This document shows, piece after piece, positions 34,099-42,853 of a stretch of DNA of 64,000 bases. The notes below the pieces were generated by a model. It had not been told where the DNA came from. It saw only the letters and a list, made by a program, of their open reading frames with translations, and did not search any database. A program made the translations under genes and the position numbers. Source of the DNA: Nonlabens sp. Hel1_33_55 (GTDB lineage Bacteria; Bacteroidota; Bacteroidia; Flavobacteriales; Flavobacteriaceae); the NCBI RefSeq assembly GCF_900101765.1, contig NZ_LT627735.1, positions 2,635,501 to 2,699,500 on the forward strand, written 5' to 3'. Every line of letters begins with the position of its first letter. Within the stretch, counting starts at the first letter, position 1.

Positions 34099-34802
34099 AC
34101 CATTCCACGTTCTTTTTGGATGGTCTCATAAGCCTGTTGAACCGCACGGAATTTCTCTTCGGCTCCTTTGCGGTAGGCTTCATCCATATCGATTAGTTTG
34201 TCGGGATGGTATTTTTTGGCCATGGTGCGATATGCTTTTTTGACCTCGTGATCTGGAACAGACTTATCGATTTCCAAAATTTTATAGGCGTTATCCTGAT
34301 CCTTGACAAACATGGCTTTAATAGAAACAAAATCTCGCTGGGTAAGTCTCAAATAACCAGCAATCTGCTGGAGAATGTTAACCTCTGAAGTACTCACATG
34401 ACCATCTGCCTGCGCAATGCCGAATAAAAAATGAAGGATCTGCAATCGCGATTCATATCGCGTTCTGGCATTCAAATACTGACAGATACGCTGCGGATTG
34501 ATCTCGCGCTTCTTAACGACCTCGTTGAATACTTTGAAAATAGCATTGGCGCGATCCTTGCCATAACTGCTCACAAAATACTGCTGGACATAAGTCATCT
34601 CGTTCTGCGTTACTTTCCCATCTGCTTTCATGACAATTGATGAAAGGGTCAAGAGATGCAACTCAAAATCTTCAGGACTAACGGTGGTGGAACGTTGTTG
34701 AAATGGTGATCCTGATCGCTGTGTAGTTGCAGAACTATTGACAAACAGTGAATACAACCATCGCAATACCAAGAAAAGAAAAATGTAACCGAAAAAACTC
34801 AT
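34095..34802 (-). CDS. TerB-DnaJ (DjlA-like) co-chaperone
   Basis: 235 residues: an N-terminal transmembrane segment (FGYIFLFLVLRWLYSLF), a central TerB domain (LLTLSSIVMKADGKVTQNEM; GIAQADGHVSTSEV), and a C-terminal J-domain (AYKILEIDKSVPDHEVKKAY; KKYHPDK with the HPD tripeptide). This is the domain order of DjlA, a membrane-anchored DnaK co-chaperone. The HPD motif is intact, so it should stimulate DnaK ATPase. Confidence 0.88.
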   Translation of the reverse strand: MSFFGYIFLFLVLRWLYSLFVNSSATTQRSGSPFQQRSTTVSPEDFELHLLTLSSIVMKADGKVTQNEMTYVQQYFVSSYGKDRANAIFKVFNEVVKKREINPQRICQYLNARTRYESRLQILHFLFGIAQADGHVSTSEVNILQQIAGYLRLTQRDFVSIKAMFVKDQDNAYKILEIDKSVPDHEVKKAYRTMAKKYHPDKLIDMDEAYRKGAEEKFRAVQQAYETIQKERGMV

Positions 34803-34866
34803 GTGCTCAATTAGCCTGCAAAAATAAGGAATACGTGAACAGCTATCAACGCATTATATAGTGATG

Positions 34867-35550
34867 TCAATCCTCAGTTTTATAACTGTCCTTCAACACA
34901 TAAATATCTTCAATCAAAGCTTTGATTTCTTCCTCGTCGGTACCATCATAGGAACGCTCGCGCAAGCGACCTTCCTTATCCACCAAAAGGAAGTTTTCAG
35001 TATGGATCATGGCGTTCTCGCCACCATACTTATTCTTTTTAGCAGCTAGATATGACTTGCGAGCAAGATCATAAATCTGTTTGCGATCACCAGTAACTAG
35101 ATTCCATTTTGAATCCATAACGCCTTTACGGTCGGCATATTCACGCAACACCTGGACGCTGTCAATCTCTGGAGTTACACTGTGTGAGAGCAGCATCACT
35201 TCAGGATCATCTTTAAATTCTTCTTGCAATGTCGTCATGTTTTTAGTCATCACGGGACAGATGCTAGGACAGGTTGTGAAGAAGAAGTCAGCCACATAGA
35301 TTTTGTCTTGGTAATCGGCTTCCGTGATGGTATCACCGTTTTGATTCACCAGTTCAAAGGGAGCGATTTTGTGGTATTTTTTTACAAACAACATGCTGTC
35401 GTCCACCAGCGATGGATCAAATTGATCAGGTTGTAAGATGGCCAGTTCACGTTCTGGAGTAAGCGCATATTGAAATGCCGCCATGATTCCAGCACAAAGC
35501 ACTACCATAAAAAGGATGCGCCACTTGTTATGTTTTAGGAATTTCTTCAT
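34867..35550 (-). CDS. SCO1/SenC family protein
   Basis: 227 residues, with an N-terminal membrane anchor (WRILFMVVLCAGIMAAF) and a thioredoxin-like domain. The copper/thiol motif C-x-x-x-C is CPSICPVM, and the distal histidine lies in AMIHTENFLLVDKEGRL. Sco proteins deliver copper to, or keep thiols reduced in, the CuA site of cytochrome oxidase. Single gene, facing the DnaJ-like gene. Confidence 0.9.
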   Translation of the reverse strand: MKKFLKHNKWRILFMVVLCAGIMAAFQYALTPERELAILQPDQFDPSLVDDSMLFVKKYHKIAPFELVNQNGDTITEADYQDKIYVADFFFTTCPSICPVMTKNMTTLQEEFKDDPEVMLLSHSVTPEIDSVQVLREYADRKGVMDSKWNLVTGDRKQIYDLARKSYLAAKKNKYGGENAMIHTENFLLVDKEGRLRERSYDGTDEEEIKALIEDIYVLKDSYKTED

Positions 35551-35670
35551 GTCTTTTACTGAGGTTCAAAATTACGACCTTACGGTAACATTAGTAAGCC
35601 TAATGCCACTTTCCTGACATTTATACACGAGTAATGATGCATATTTAAGGTGAGATGATGGAAGTGTTTC

Positions 35671-35686
35671 CGCTTTCGCGAAAGCG
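35671..35686. repeat. Dispersed palindrome copy, intergenic
   Basis: Perfect core between the Sco gene and rseP. Confidence 0.85.
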
Positions 35687-35779
35687 AACTCCATACAAGA
35701 ATTACTGCTATTCCCAACTTTTTGAAAATGGACACGTTCAATCTACACATAGCGTTACCGTCTGTTAGTTAATGCTTTT

Positions 35780-35811
35780 TTGCTTTTACTAGGGCGAATC
35801 CCTTATTTTTG
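35780..35811 (+). promoter_or_regulatory. Candidate promoter of rseP
   Basis: TTG at 35,780-35,782 and TATTTTTG at 35,804-35,811 with 21 bp between them fit the Bacteroidota consensus; the start codon is 23 bp downstream. Confidence 0.5.
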
Positions 35812-35834
35812 CCGCTTGAAAACCGATTAGACAC

Positions 35835-37172
35835 ATGCATCCTACGATTGTATTGATTATAAATTTCTTGATGAGTCTTTCCCTGCTCATCGTTCTTCAC
35901 GAATTAGGACATTTTATCCCAGCACGACTATTTAAAATTAAGGTTGAAAAGTTCTATTTGTTCTTTGATATCAAATTCTCCCTATTCAAGAAAAAGATAG
36001 GTGAGACCGTTTATGGTATAGGCTGGTTGCCACTAGGTGGTTATGTCAAGATCGCAGGAATGATTGATGAGAGCATGGACAAGGAGCAAATGGCGCTACC
36101 ACCACAACCATGGGAATTTAGATCTAAACCAGCATGGCAACGATTGATCGTGATGTTAGGCGGTGTGATAGTAAATGTACTAGTTGGGTTTATCATTTAT
36201 GCTGGAATCATTTATTCTCAGGGCACACCGGTTGCCAAAGGCGATGATTTCAAATATGGGTTCGGTTATTCAAAAACCTTGGAAAATGTAGGTTTTGAGC
36301 AAGGTGATCAACCATTGCTTATAAATAACGATACGCTTGAGAATGCTCTTGACCTAAACAAGATGTTGGTTTTTAGAGATGTGGAGACGGTGACCGTTTT
36401 GAGAAATGGACAACCGGTACAAATCAATATTCCAGAAGACATAGGCAATCGCATGTTTGAGGATGGTATAATGGGAAGGCCTGAGTTTAGATACCCATTT
36501 GTCATAGACTCCATCGCACCAGGAAAGCTTGCAGATTCTTTAGGCTTGAAAAAGGGCGATGATGTAATTGCTGCAGCTGGTAAGCCTATCGAGTATCAAA
36601 CAGATTTTACGTATGCCATGAATAATGATGTGGTTCCTGGTGAACCATTTATATTATCTATCGTATCTGACGGGAATCAAAGAGATGTAGAATTAACGCT
36701 TTCAGAATCAGAACTTGCTGAAGGGCTGGGAATCTACACTAATAACCTTAGAGAATTTGCTGATTTTAGCACACGTAACTACTCCATTGGAGAAAGTTTA
36801 GTAGCAGGTGTTTCTAGAGGTTATTGGACGATGCATGATTATGTGGCACAATTTAAATACGTATTTACCAAAAAGGGCGCAGGACAGTTAGGCGGTTTTG
36901 GGACAATAGCAAAATTGTATCCAGACACGTTCAATTGGCTGGAATTCTGGAGTACGACAGCTCTAATCTCATTTATACTTGCGGTTATGAATATCCTGCC
37001 TATTCCAGCATTAGATGGTGGTCACGTGATGTTTTTGCTTTATGAAATAGTAACGGGTCGCAAGCCAGGAGACAAGTTTATGGAACGCGCTCAAATCATA
37101 GGTATATTAATATTGTTAGCTTTAATGTTGTACGCAAATGGAAACGATGTTTACAAATGGCTTTTCGGATAG
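35835..37172 (+). CDS. rseP: RIP zinc metalloprotease RseP/site-2 protease
   Basis: 445-residue intramembrane protease. The zinc motif HELGHF is in the first transmembrane helix, the GGYVKIAGM loop follows, two PDZ-like regions lie between (one with IAPGKLADSLGLKKGDDVI), and the C-terminal NILPIPALDGGHVMFLLYE holds the second metal-site segment (LDG). It cleaves membrane-anchored anti-sigma factors and leftover signal peptides. Last gene before tRNA-Asn and the integrated element. Confidence 0.94.
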   Translation: MHPTIVLIINFLMSLSLLIVLHELGHFIPARLFKIKVEKFYLFFDIKFSLFKKKIGETVYGIGWLPLGGYVKIAGMIDESMDKEQMALPPQPWEFRSKPAWQRLIVMLGGVIVNVLVGFIIYAGIIYSQGTPVAKGDDFKYGFGYSKTLENVGFEQGDQPLLINNDTLENALDLNKMLVFRDVETVTVLRNGQPVQINIPEDIGNRMFEDGIMGRPEFRYPFVIDSIAPGKLADSLGLKKGDDVIAAAGKPIEYQTDFTYAMNNDVVPGEPFILSIVSDGNQRDVELTLSESELAEGLGIYTNNLREFADFSTRNYSIGESLVAGVSRGYWTMHDYVAQFKYVFTKKGAGQLGGFGTIAKLYPDTFNWLEFWSTTALISFILAVMNILPIPALDGGHVMFLLYEIVTGRKPGDKFMERAQIIGILILLALMLYANGNDVYKWLFG

Positions 37173-37203
37173 AAAATTAGGATTGTAATTTTCATTGAAA
37201 TTA

Positions 37204-37234
37204 TTGGCGTAAAATTGAAAACATATTATATTTG
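37204..37234 (+). promoter_or_regulatory. Candidate promoter of tRNA-Asn
   Basis: TTG at 37,204-37,206 and TATATTTG at 37,227-37,234 with 20 bp between. The tRNA starts 41 bp after the -7 box. Confidence 0.55.
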
Positions 37235-37275
37235 CATCCGCTTAAGTAAATAGCTTAGGCATGTGTTTATCACAT

Positions 37276-37349
37276 TCCTCTTTAGCTCAGTTGGTTAGAG
37301 CATCTGACTGTTAATCAGAGGGTCCTTGGTTCGAGCCCAAGAAGAGGAG
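37276..37349 (+). tRNA. tRNA-Asn (GTT)
   Basis: 74-nt cloverleaf. Acceptor stem TCCTCTT/AAGAGGA, D-arm AGCTC...GAGC, anticodon stem TCTGA/TCAGA around the loop CTGTTAA (anticodon GTT), and T-arm CTTGG-TTCGAGC-CCAAG; discriminator G, no encoded CCA. Its last 28 bases belong to the 30-bp duplication that bounds the integrated element, so the present 3' end was supplied by the element and restores the gene. Confidence 0.95.
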
Positions 37350-37351
37350 CA
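37322..37351 (+). repeat. Left attachment site (attL) of the element
   Basis: 30-bp sequence covering the T-arm, acceptor stem and first base after tRNA-Asn; identical to 57,412-57,441. It keeps the tRNA intact. Confidence 0.92.
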
Positions 37352-37386
37352 AAATCCCAATCAGCAATGGTTGGGATTTTTGTTTT
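37351..37386 (+). terminator. Element-supplied terminator after tRNA-Asn
   Basis: A 10-bp stem AAAATCCCAA/TTGGGATTTT with a 10-base loop and a T-rich run directly follows the tRNA. It lies inside the element; the chromosome's original terminator is now at 57,443. Confidence 0.85.
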
Positions 37387-37461
37387 TACTGATTTACAGT
37401 AAGTTATAAAATCACCAGTTCATTAGAATGAAGCTTTTAGCTCAAAATGAGGTAACAATAA

Positions 37462-37470
37462 GGATACCCT
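37462..37470 (+). repeat. Candidate integrase arm-type site, left
   Basis: GGATACCCT at 37,462-37,470 recurs in the same orientation at 57,359-57,367 near the right end, and GTATTGTGTC at 37,496-37,505 recurs inverted at 57,349-57,358. Repeats placed just inside both ends are expected of integrase or excisionase binding sites. Confidence 0.45.
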
Positions 37471-37532
37471 CTAATTAATTTTAGTCTACCCTTCTGTATT
37501 GTGTCAAATTATTAATAATCAAATAATTAGAC

Positions 37533-38723
37533 ATGAAACACACCAAACTTTACATTCGATTCTTTGCAGTCCTCAGCAAACAAAATAAAAGAGGTTATTG
37601 TCCTATACGTTGCATTATCTCTTTCAACAAAAAATCAAAGAAGTTCTCTACAGGAATATTTATTGACCCCAATCACTGGTCAAAAGATGAGCAGACCGTT
37701 ACAGGAGCTGATGTAGATCATATAGCCAAAAATGGATTGCTCCAAACCATTGCATCTAAGCTGCAAAAAATTGAACTAGAGCTGCACCTTGAATCAAAAC
37801 ATATAGATATAGAGACTATTCATAATAGTTATAAGGGTGTTCATAAGCCATCAGCAATTAGTGTAGCAGAATTCTATAACAACTATGTGGTTAAGCTTGA
37901 GAAGCTAATAGGTAAGGATTTAAAATTATCTACTTGGAAGAAGTTTAAATATATCAATGATCATGTAAGAGAGTTTGTGCAATCAGAGACTATAAAAAAT
38001 AAAACTATTGAAAAGCTAGATATTTCTTTTCTAGAGGATTTTGAATACTGGCTAAAGGTCAAAAAAAATCAAAAGCAGATTACCATCAATAAAACGATTC
38101 AACGTCTTAGAAAGCCTTTTAGAATAGCAGTTATTAACGGATTATTACCAAAAGATCCTTTTGTAGATCACAAACCTAAAACAATAAACAATCAAATTGT
38201 ATTCTTAACCTCTGAGGAATTGGAAGTATTTGAAAATACCACGTTGATTCAAAGTAGACTTGATTTGGTCAGACAGTTATTTATATTCTGTTGTTATTCT
38301 GGACTTGCGTATGCGGAAATGAGAGCATTGAATAGAACACACATTCAAAAAGGATTTGATGGTAAGGATTGGATCATCATAACTAGATTGAAAACCTCCA
38401 AAACCATTTCTATCCCTTTGCTTCCAAAAGCAAATCGTGTACTACTTGATTTAGATTTTTACAGTAACGATAGCTTACCTAAACTTTCAAATCAACGGTT
38501 CAACAGCTATTTAAAAGAGATTGCAGTAATCTTAGATATCAATAAAAGATTGACCCATCACACCGCTAGAAAAACGTTTGCCTCCACCGTACTGCTTTAC
38601 AATGATGTACCTATGGAGATTGTTCAGAAATTACTGGGACATTCTAGTATTACGATAACTGAACAGAGTTATGGTGCTATATTGAATAAGCAAGTAAGTA
38701 AGCAAATGTCAAGATTTTTTTAG
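37533..38723 (+). CDS. int: Tyrosine site-specific recombinase (integrase)
   Basis: 396 residues. The N-terminal arm-binding domain (YIRFFAVLSKQNKRGYCPIR; KKFSTGIFIDPNHWSKDEQ) is the Bacteroidota integrase type, followed by a SAM-like core-binding domain (about 115-215) and the catalytic domain: Arg264 in EMRALNR, His343 and Arg346 in HHTARKTFAS, LGHSSITITE and nucleophile Tyr380 in QSYGAI. All catalytic residues are present, so it looks functional. It lies next to attL and reads into the element. It should catalyse integration at tRNA-Asn. Confidence 0.93.
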   Translation: MKHTKLYIRFFAVLSKQNKRGYCPIRCIISFNKKSKKFSTGIFIDPNHWSKDEQTVTGADVDHIAKNGLLQTIASKLQKIELELHLESKHIDIETIHNSYKGVHKPSAISVAEFYNNYVVKLEKLIGKDLKLSTWKKFKYINDHVREFVQSETIKNKTIEKLDISFLEDFEYWLKVKKNQKQITINKTIQRLRKPFRIAVINGLLPKDPFVDHKPKTINNQIVFLTSEELEVFENTTLIQSRLDLVRQLFIFCCYSGLAYAEMRALNRTHIQKGFDGKDWIIITRLKTSKTISIPLLPKANRVLLDLDFYSNDSLPKLSNQRFNSYLKEIAVILDINKRLTHHTARKTFASTVLLYNDVPMEIVQKLLGHSSITITEQSYGAILNKQVSKQMSRFF

Positions 38724-38797
38724 TTTACTATATTCAGGGGAATTATTTCTTTGTAGATCGTAAGCATTTTAAAGTTATATCCAATAATGAAAGAACT

Positions 38798-39667
38798 ATG
38801 AAACAGATTGAAGCATTGATACGCAGTGAATTGACAATTCAAAGTTCTAAAGAGAAATTAATCAAGTTTAGTGGTCCTGGACTTCTTATCGGTACCATTG
38901 GTAGTAAGACTATGACTTATATAGATGAACAAGAAACCGAGAAGAGCTATAGACTAGCCACAGCTAAAGTCTTAATTGACGGCCTAGGCGAAAAGAATTT
39001 GCTATTGCAAGTACACGACAGTAATTTCAGATTAGCTCTAGGGTTAGATGCTAGTGTTGATCTTACTGATGACCAACGCGATGACGCTTGTGAAACATTT
39101 GAATCAGGTGAGCTTTACCTTTGTACGGTATGTCCTATCGCAAAATCTGATAATTCAGGTCACGTGTTGTCAGGTAATATCTCCAACTTATTATATAATG
39201 ATTTTAACAAGTTTCAAGGAGTCTACAGGTTTACAGACTATTATGATGATTACCAAAAATATTTTCTTATTATACTTAGATCCGCGAAAGCATTACTTCT
39301 ATACGAAAAAAGAAAAGACAGAATTCACCTCAATAGTATTTTAGATTTGTACGAGGAATCATATGACTCATATGAGGAATTGGCAATAAATTTTCAAACT
39401 CGTAAAAACGAATCAACTCTAAATTTATTTTCAGTAAAAAGTGTAGAGGGAAACTTTATTGAACTTGAATCTAATTATAATCAAATGTTAAGTTCTTCGA
39501 CATTCCAATGCTTAAAAATTAAAGCTAATTTTCATAAAGCTCAAAACCCTTCTGGAATGGACAAATTAATTTTAGACCAATACACTAGTCAAAAGGAATC
39601 AATTCAAAGTAAAAAAACTATTGATCTCAAAACCGTTTCAGAAGCTTGGTATTCTAAATTTACTTAA
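38798..39667 (+). CDS. Unknown protein of the integrative element
   Basis: 289 residues, 74 bp after the integrase. It begins MKQIEALIRSELTIQSSKEK and contains a two-cysteine segment LYLCTVCPIAK near residue 110. No signal peptide or membrane helix; the charged C-terminal part looks helical. I recognise no family. A half copy of the chromosomal palindrome (CCGCGAAAGC, 39,282-39,291) lies in the coding sequence. Position beside the integrase hints at element maintenance, but nothing more can be said. Confidence 0.75.
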   Translation: MKQIEALIRSELTIQSSKEKLIKFSGPGLLIGTIGSKTMTYIDEQETEKSYRLATAKVLIDGLGEKNLLLQVHDSNFRLALGLDASVDLTDDQRDDACETFESGELYLCTVCPIAKSDNSGHVLSGNISNLLYNDFNKFQGVYRFTDYYDDYQKYFLIILRSAKALLLYEKRKDRIHLNSILDLYEESYDSYEELAINFQTRKNESTLNLFSVKSVEGNFIELESNYNQMLSSSTFQCLKIKANFHKAQNPSGMDKLILDQYTSQKESIQSKKTIDLKTVSEAWYSKFT

Positions 39668-39781
39668 AAATCTTTTCAGAATTTTTTCAGAAATTCTAAG
39701 CTTTGACCAACTCACAAATCACCCCCATGCTTTTTAAGATTAGGGAATAATCCCCACCAATAATCTTAAATAATTAAAACC

Positions 39782-40126
39782 ATGGTAACGATTACAGATT
39801 ACAAAACAATTGAAAAAGAAAACGGAGAGTCATTCAACATCCTGATTGTCCAAGGAGGACTTCAAGCCGAGAAAAGCAAATCAACAGGAAAAACTTACTT
39901 CACCGCAAAAACTGCTAGTGTGTCTAGCACATTTGATGAAGCTATGTGTAAGTCACTTGTTGGTCAGCAAATTGAAGGTAGTGTTAAGAAAGTAACGGTG
40001 GAGCCTTACGAATATACCGTTGCAGGAACTGATGAGGTCATTATCTTGTCACACCGTTATGAATATGTTGATGAAAACGAGACTATCATCAACGAACAAG
40101 TGGCTTCACGTGAAGTAGTGTATTAG
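39782..40126 (+). CDS. Small conserved-looking element protein, possibly single-strand DNA related
   Basis: 114 residues, MVTITDYKTIEKENGESFNI at the start, rich in beta-strand pattern (FTAKTASVSSTF; LVGQQIEGSVKKVTVEPYEY; EVIILSHRYEYVDE). It lies just before a RecA-like ATPase and is followed by its own strong terminator. The fold pattern and place suggest an OB-fold-like DNA-binding accessory, but this is inference; no motif proves it. Confidence 0.7.
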   Translation: MVTITDYKTIEKENGESFNILIVQGGLQAEKSKSTGKTYFTAKTASVSSTFDEAMCKSLVGQQIEGSVKKVTVEPYEYTVAGTDEVIILSHRYEYVDENETIINEQVASREVVY

Positions 40127-40149
40127 TAACCAATTATTAATTATAAATG

Positions 40150-40180
40150 AAGAGCCTTTCCACTGAGAGGCTCTTTTTTT
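40150..40180 (+). terminator. Terminator after the 114-residue ORF
   Basis: AAGAGCCT/AGGCTCTT stem followed by T8, between the small ORF and the ATPase gene. Confidence 0.8.
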
Positions 40181-40199
40181 ATACTAAAAACTCAACAAA

Positions 40200-41075
40200 A
40201 TGAAATTAATTAAAGCCGAAAGGCATCAAGTAAAACTACGCTTAGGATTAAGTGGAGCTTCTGGATTTGGCAAAACAATGTCAGCACTACTGTTAGCTTA
40301 CGGAATAACAGAAAATTGGTCAAAAATCTGTGTTATTGATACGGAAAATAATAGTGCCAGTTTATACTCTCACCTAGGAGACTACAACGTATTGACTCTA
40401 AATGAACCTTATTCTCCAGAGAGATACATTGAAGCTATAAGCATCTGTGAAGAGCAAGGGATGGAAGTGGTTATCATTGATAGCATAACTCACGAGTGGC
40501 AGGGTAATGGAGGGTGTTTGAGTATTCACGAAAAATTGGGAGGACGGTTTCAAGATTGGGCTAAGGTTTCTCCTAGACATCAATCATTCATTGATAAAAT
40601 ATTGAATTCTACTGCTCACATTATAACGACCGTAAGGAGAAAGATAGACTATTCATTGGATACTAATGGCAATGGTAGAACCACGGTCATCAAGCACGGA
40701 ACAAAGGAAATTACTCGGGAAGGCTTTGAATATGAATTGACTGTAAACTTTGAGTTGATCAATGATAAGCACTTAGTGAGCGTATCAAAGGACAGGACTG
40801 GTCTTTTTATGAATAAACCTGAATTCATTATCAATTCTGCAACTGGTAGAAAGTTGAAAAGTTGGTGCAATACAGGAAAATCATTGGATGAAATTAAGGA
40901 GGAAATCCTTACAGCTAGGACAGAAGCTGATCTAAAGATTATGTATGATAGTTACAAAAACCATCATAGCGTAATCCTTCCTTTGCTTAGTGCTAGAAAG
41001 ATTGAAATCATTCAATCTGTTGAAATAGCCAGTAAAAACTCAAATGTTATTAATCCTAATCAAATTGTGAAATGA
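40200..41075 (+). CDS. RecA-like P-loop ATPase (Sak4/AAA_24-like)
   Basis: 291 residues. Walker A GASGFGKTMSAL near residue 20, IDTENNSASLY (the acidic residues after strand 2), Walker B VVIIDSITHEWQG, and a QxxT-like strand HIITTVRRK. This arrangement matches phage Sak4-type single-strand annealing/recombination ATPases. The region after residue 180 (LVSVSKDRTGLF) is the family's beta-hairpin end. It overlaps the DUF3871 gene by 4 bp, so the two are co-expressed as an element recombination or replication module. Confidence 0.82.
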   Translation: MKLIKAERHQVKLRLGLSGASGFGKTMSALLLAYGITENWSKICVIDTENNSASLYSHLGDYNVLTLNEPYSPERYIEAISICEEQGMEVVIIDSITHEWQGNGGCLSIHEKLGGRFQDWAKVSPRHQSFIDKILNSTAHIITTVRRKIDYSLDTNGNGRTTVIKHGTKEITREGFEYELTVNFELINDKHLVSVSKDRTGLFMNKPEFIINSATGRKLKSWCNTGKSLDEIKEEILTARTEADLKIMYDSYKNHHSVILPLLSARKIEIIQSVEIASKNSNVINPNQIVK

Positions 41076-42049
41076 ATAATTTAATAGAATATAATCCGCA
41101 GCCATTGGAAATGGTAGTGGACGAATCCAATAATATTGGCAATGATTTTATTGTTGCAAATACAGAGGTGGTCACTTTGGAACATTTAAGAAATGATTGC
41201 ATTGTTCCAGTATTTACTAAAGACAATGAAACTACCATAAGCCATTTTCAATTTATTGATGAGGTTAAGCAGAGCGTTAGGAAATCCTTACCTGATTACC
41301 ATGTAAATGATGCTTCTGTAAGAGTTAGTCATGTCATTAAAGGAAGAGTGCCTGGGGCTATTGGTAAATCAGTCAAGGATTTATTTGAGCACGAAAAGAC
41401 TAGATACTATGAGAGGTGCGCATTTACAATTGATATACCTGAGATTTATCAGATGATTGGTACTAGTAAACTGTCACTAAGTATTGGTGGTGTTAGAGCC
41501 TATAATCAAGAGAACCTCTATAGCAGTAAGTCCATGGAGAAGTTCAAGTTGTTCATAGGATTCAAAAACTGGGTATGCACCAACTTATGCATTAGTACAG
41601 ATGGTTTGATGGATTCTGTACGGGTATCAAGTTTAGAGGAATTGGGAGAAAAGGCGACAAATTTAATTGGCAGCTTTGATGCTCAAAAGCAATTGCTTGA
41701 TATGGAACAGCTCATAGAACACAAGCTATCTGAAAAGCAGTTTTCATTACTGGTTGGAAAATTGAGAATGCTGCCCTACTTAGATCGTTCAAAAAATCCT
41801 GATGTGATGAACTGTACTCTGTCAGAAAGTCAAGCTTCTACTATTGTTAAAGATTATCATACGGATAAGAACTTTGCAAAAGAATCTGATGGGTCTATAA
41901 CCTTGTGGTCATTGTACAATTTAATGACAGCTGCCAACAAGTCATCTTACATTGATCGCAATTTTCAACGTAATGCTAACTGTTTTGAATTGGTCAAACA
42001 CCTGGGAAAGAGCATGGAAACAGGTACTCCTAGTTGGTACCTAGATTAA
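41072..42049 (+). CDS. DUF3871 family protein
   Basis: 325 residues. The segments VPVFTKDNETTISHFQFIDEV, VRVSHVIKGRVPGAIGK, TRYYERCAFTIDIPEIY, LSIGGVRAYNQENLY and LFIGFKNWVCTNLCISTDG are the conserved pattern of DUF3871, found on Bacteroidota mobile elements. Function unknown. It overlaps the RecA-like ATPase by 4 bp. No signal peptide or membrane helix. Confidence 0.85.
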   Translation: MNNLIEYNPQPLEMVVDESNNIGNDFIVANTEVVTLEHLRNDCIVPVFTKDNETTISHFQFIDEVKQSVRKSLPDYHVNDASVRVSHVIKGRVPGAIGKSVKDLFEHEKTRYYERCAFTIDIPEIYQMIGTSKLSLSIGGVRAYNQENLYSSKSMEKFKLFIGFKNWVCTNLCISTDGLMDSVRVSSLEELGEKATNLIGSFDAQKQLLDMEQLIEHKLSEKQFSLLVGKLRMLPYLDRSKNPDVMNCTLSESQASTIVKDYHTDKNFAKESDGSITLWSLYNLMTAANKSSYIDRNFQRNANCFELVKHLGKSMETGTPSWYLD

Positions 42050-42073
42050 ATATACATAGCCTTTATCACCAAA

Positions 42074-42319
42074 ATGACGGATGAACAGATTGCTAAAATA
42101 TTGAAATACAGCTCCCCTAATACCATTCTGATTGTGGCTAAAACGAATAGATTAGTGGAGCTAATTTGCCCTTTTCGTGTACAAGTTATTAAGCCAATAG
42201 GCTTGTATTCGTCAAACCAAATCTTGGTGGTTTCATCCGTGAAGGTCACCAAAGATTTAATTACCGTTTATATAATTTCAGGACTAGCATACCACTATTT
42301 CCACTTTGATATTATATAG
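42074..42319 (+). CDS. Small unknown protein after DUF3871
   Basis: 81 residues, MTDEQIAKILKYSSPNTILI at the start and YIISGLAYHYFHFDII at the end; one weakly hydrophobic stretch, no family recognised. It follows DUF3871 by 24 bp. Its length and position make a small accessory gene plausible, but it could be spurious. Confidence 0.5.
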   Translation: MTDEQIAKILKYSSPNTILIVAKTNRLVELICPFRVQVIKPIGLYSSNQILVVSSVKVTKDLITVYIISGLAYHYFHFDII

Positions 42320-42422
42320 ATCGTTTAGTAGCAGTTATGCTGTATTTTGATGCAAACTTTTGAGCCGGTTTCTGCTTTATCAATAAAACCACTGAAAACG
42401 ACTAGCTAGATATGTGCAATTC

Positions 42423-42457
42423 AGCACTACCACACCATTAAAGGTGTTTGTAGTGCT
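42423..42457. other. Imperfect long hairpin in AT-rich gap
   Basis: AGCACTAC/GTAGTGCT plus ACACC/GGTGT separated by a small bulge, with a 6-base loop. The gap 42,320-42,853 (534 bp) is very AT-rich and holds no convincing gene. Besides this hairpin it holds inverted repeats TTATTCAG/CTGAATAA (42,774-42,802) and ATATCC/GGATAT (42,808-42,826) just upstream of the TGA-interrupted gene. The hairpin could be a terminator for the DUF3871 transcript, or part of an origin. Confidence 0.45.
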
Positions 42458-42773
42458 TTATTGTAAAATATTAAAAACGATAAATTTAATTGAAACAAAA
42501 AAAATAATCAAATTTACTTGTAAAATCCAAATATTAGTTTATATTATAATATGCACAATGCATATTACAGACAAATTATTGTCGAACCAAATCCATAAAA
42601 AATATGCTATGGATTTATTTATTTTTACTGCCCATATAATGAAAATTTTCTTTTTCTTAAAGAATGTTCAATTATTGACTTACCAGTGTTTACGATCGTA
42701 TTCCACCTTCATTAATTCTTATAATATTTCTAATTGGTTAAAATACTACTGACCAAAATTTTCCATTTGAAAC

Positions 42774-42826
42774 TTATTCAGAACCAGTAATATACTGAAT
42801 AATCAGAATATCCATGATTAGGATAT
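42774..42826. promoter_or_regulatory. Paired inverted repeats before the polymerase-like gene
   Basis: Two consecutive dyads, TTATTCAG/CTGAATAA with 13 bases between and ATATCC/GGATAT with 7 between, lie 28 bp upstream of the start codon at 42,854. They could be operators or origin structures; nothing in the sequence decides. Confidence 0.35.
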
Positions 42827-42853
42827 CTACCGAAAAAATAAAATTAGAAAAAA

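Noticed and set aside
42414..42752. 112-codon open frame in the AT-rich gap
   Set aside because: Composition is mere AT-rich filler (many I/K/N/Y/F), no domain, and it overlaps the hairpin; not called.
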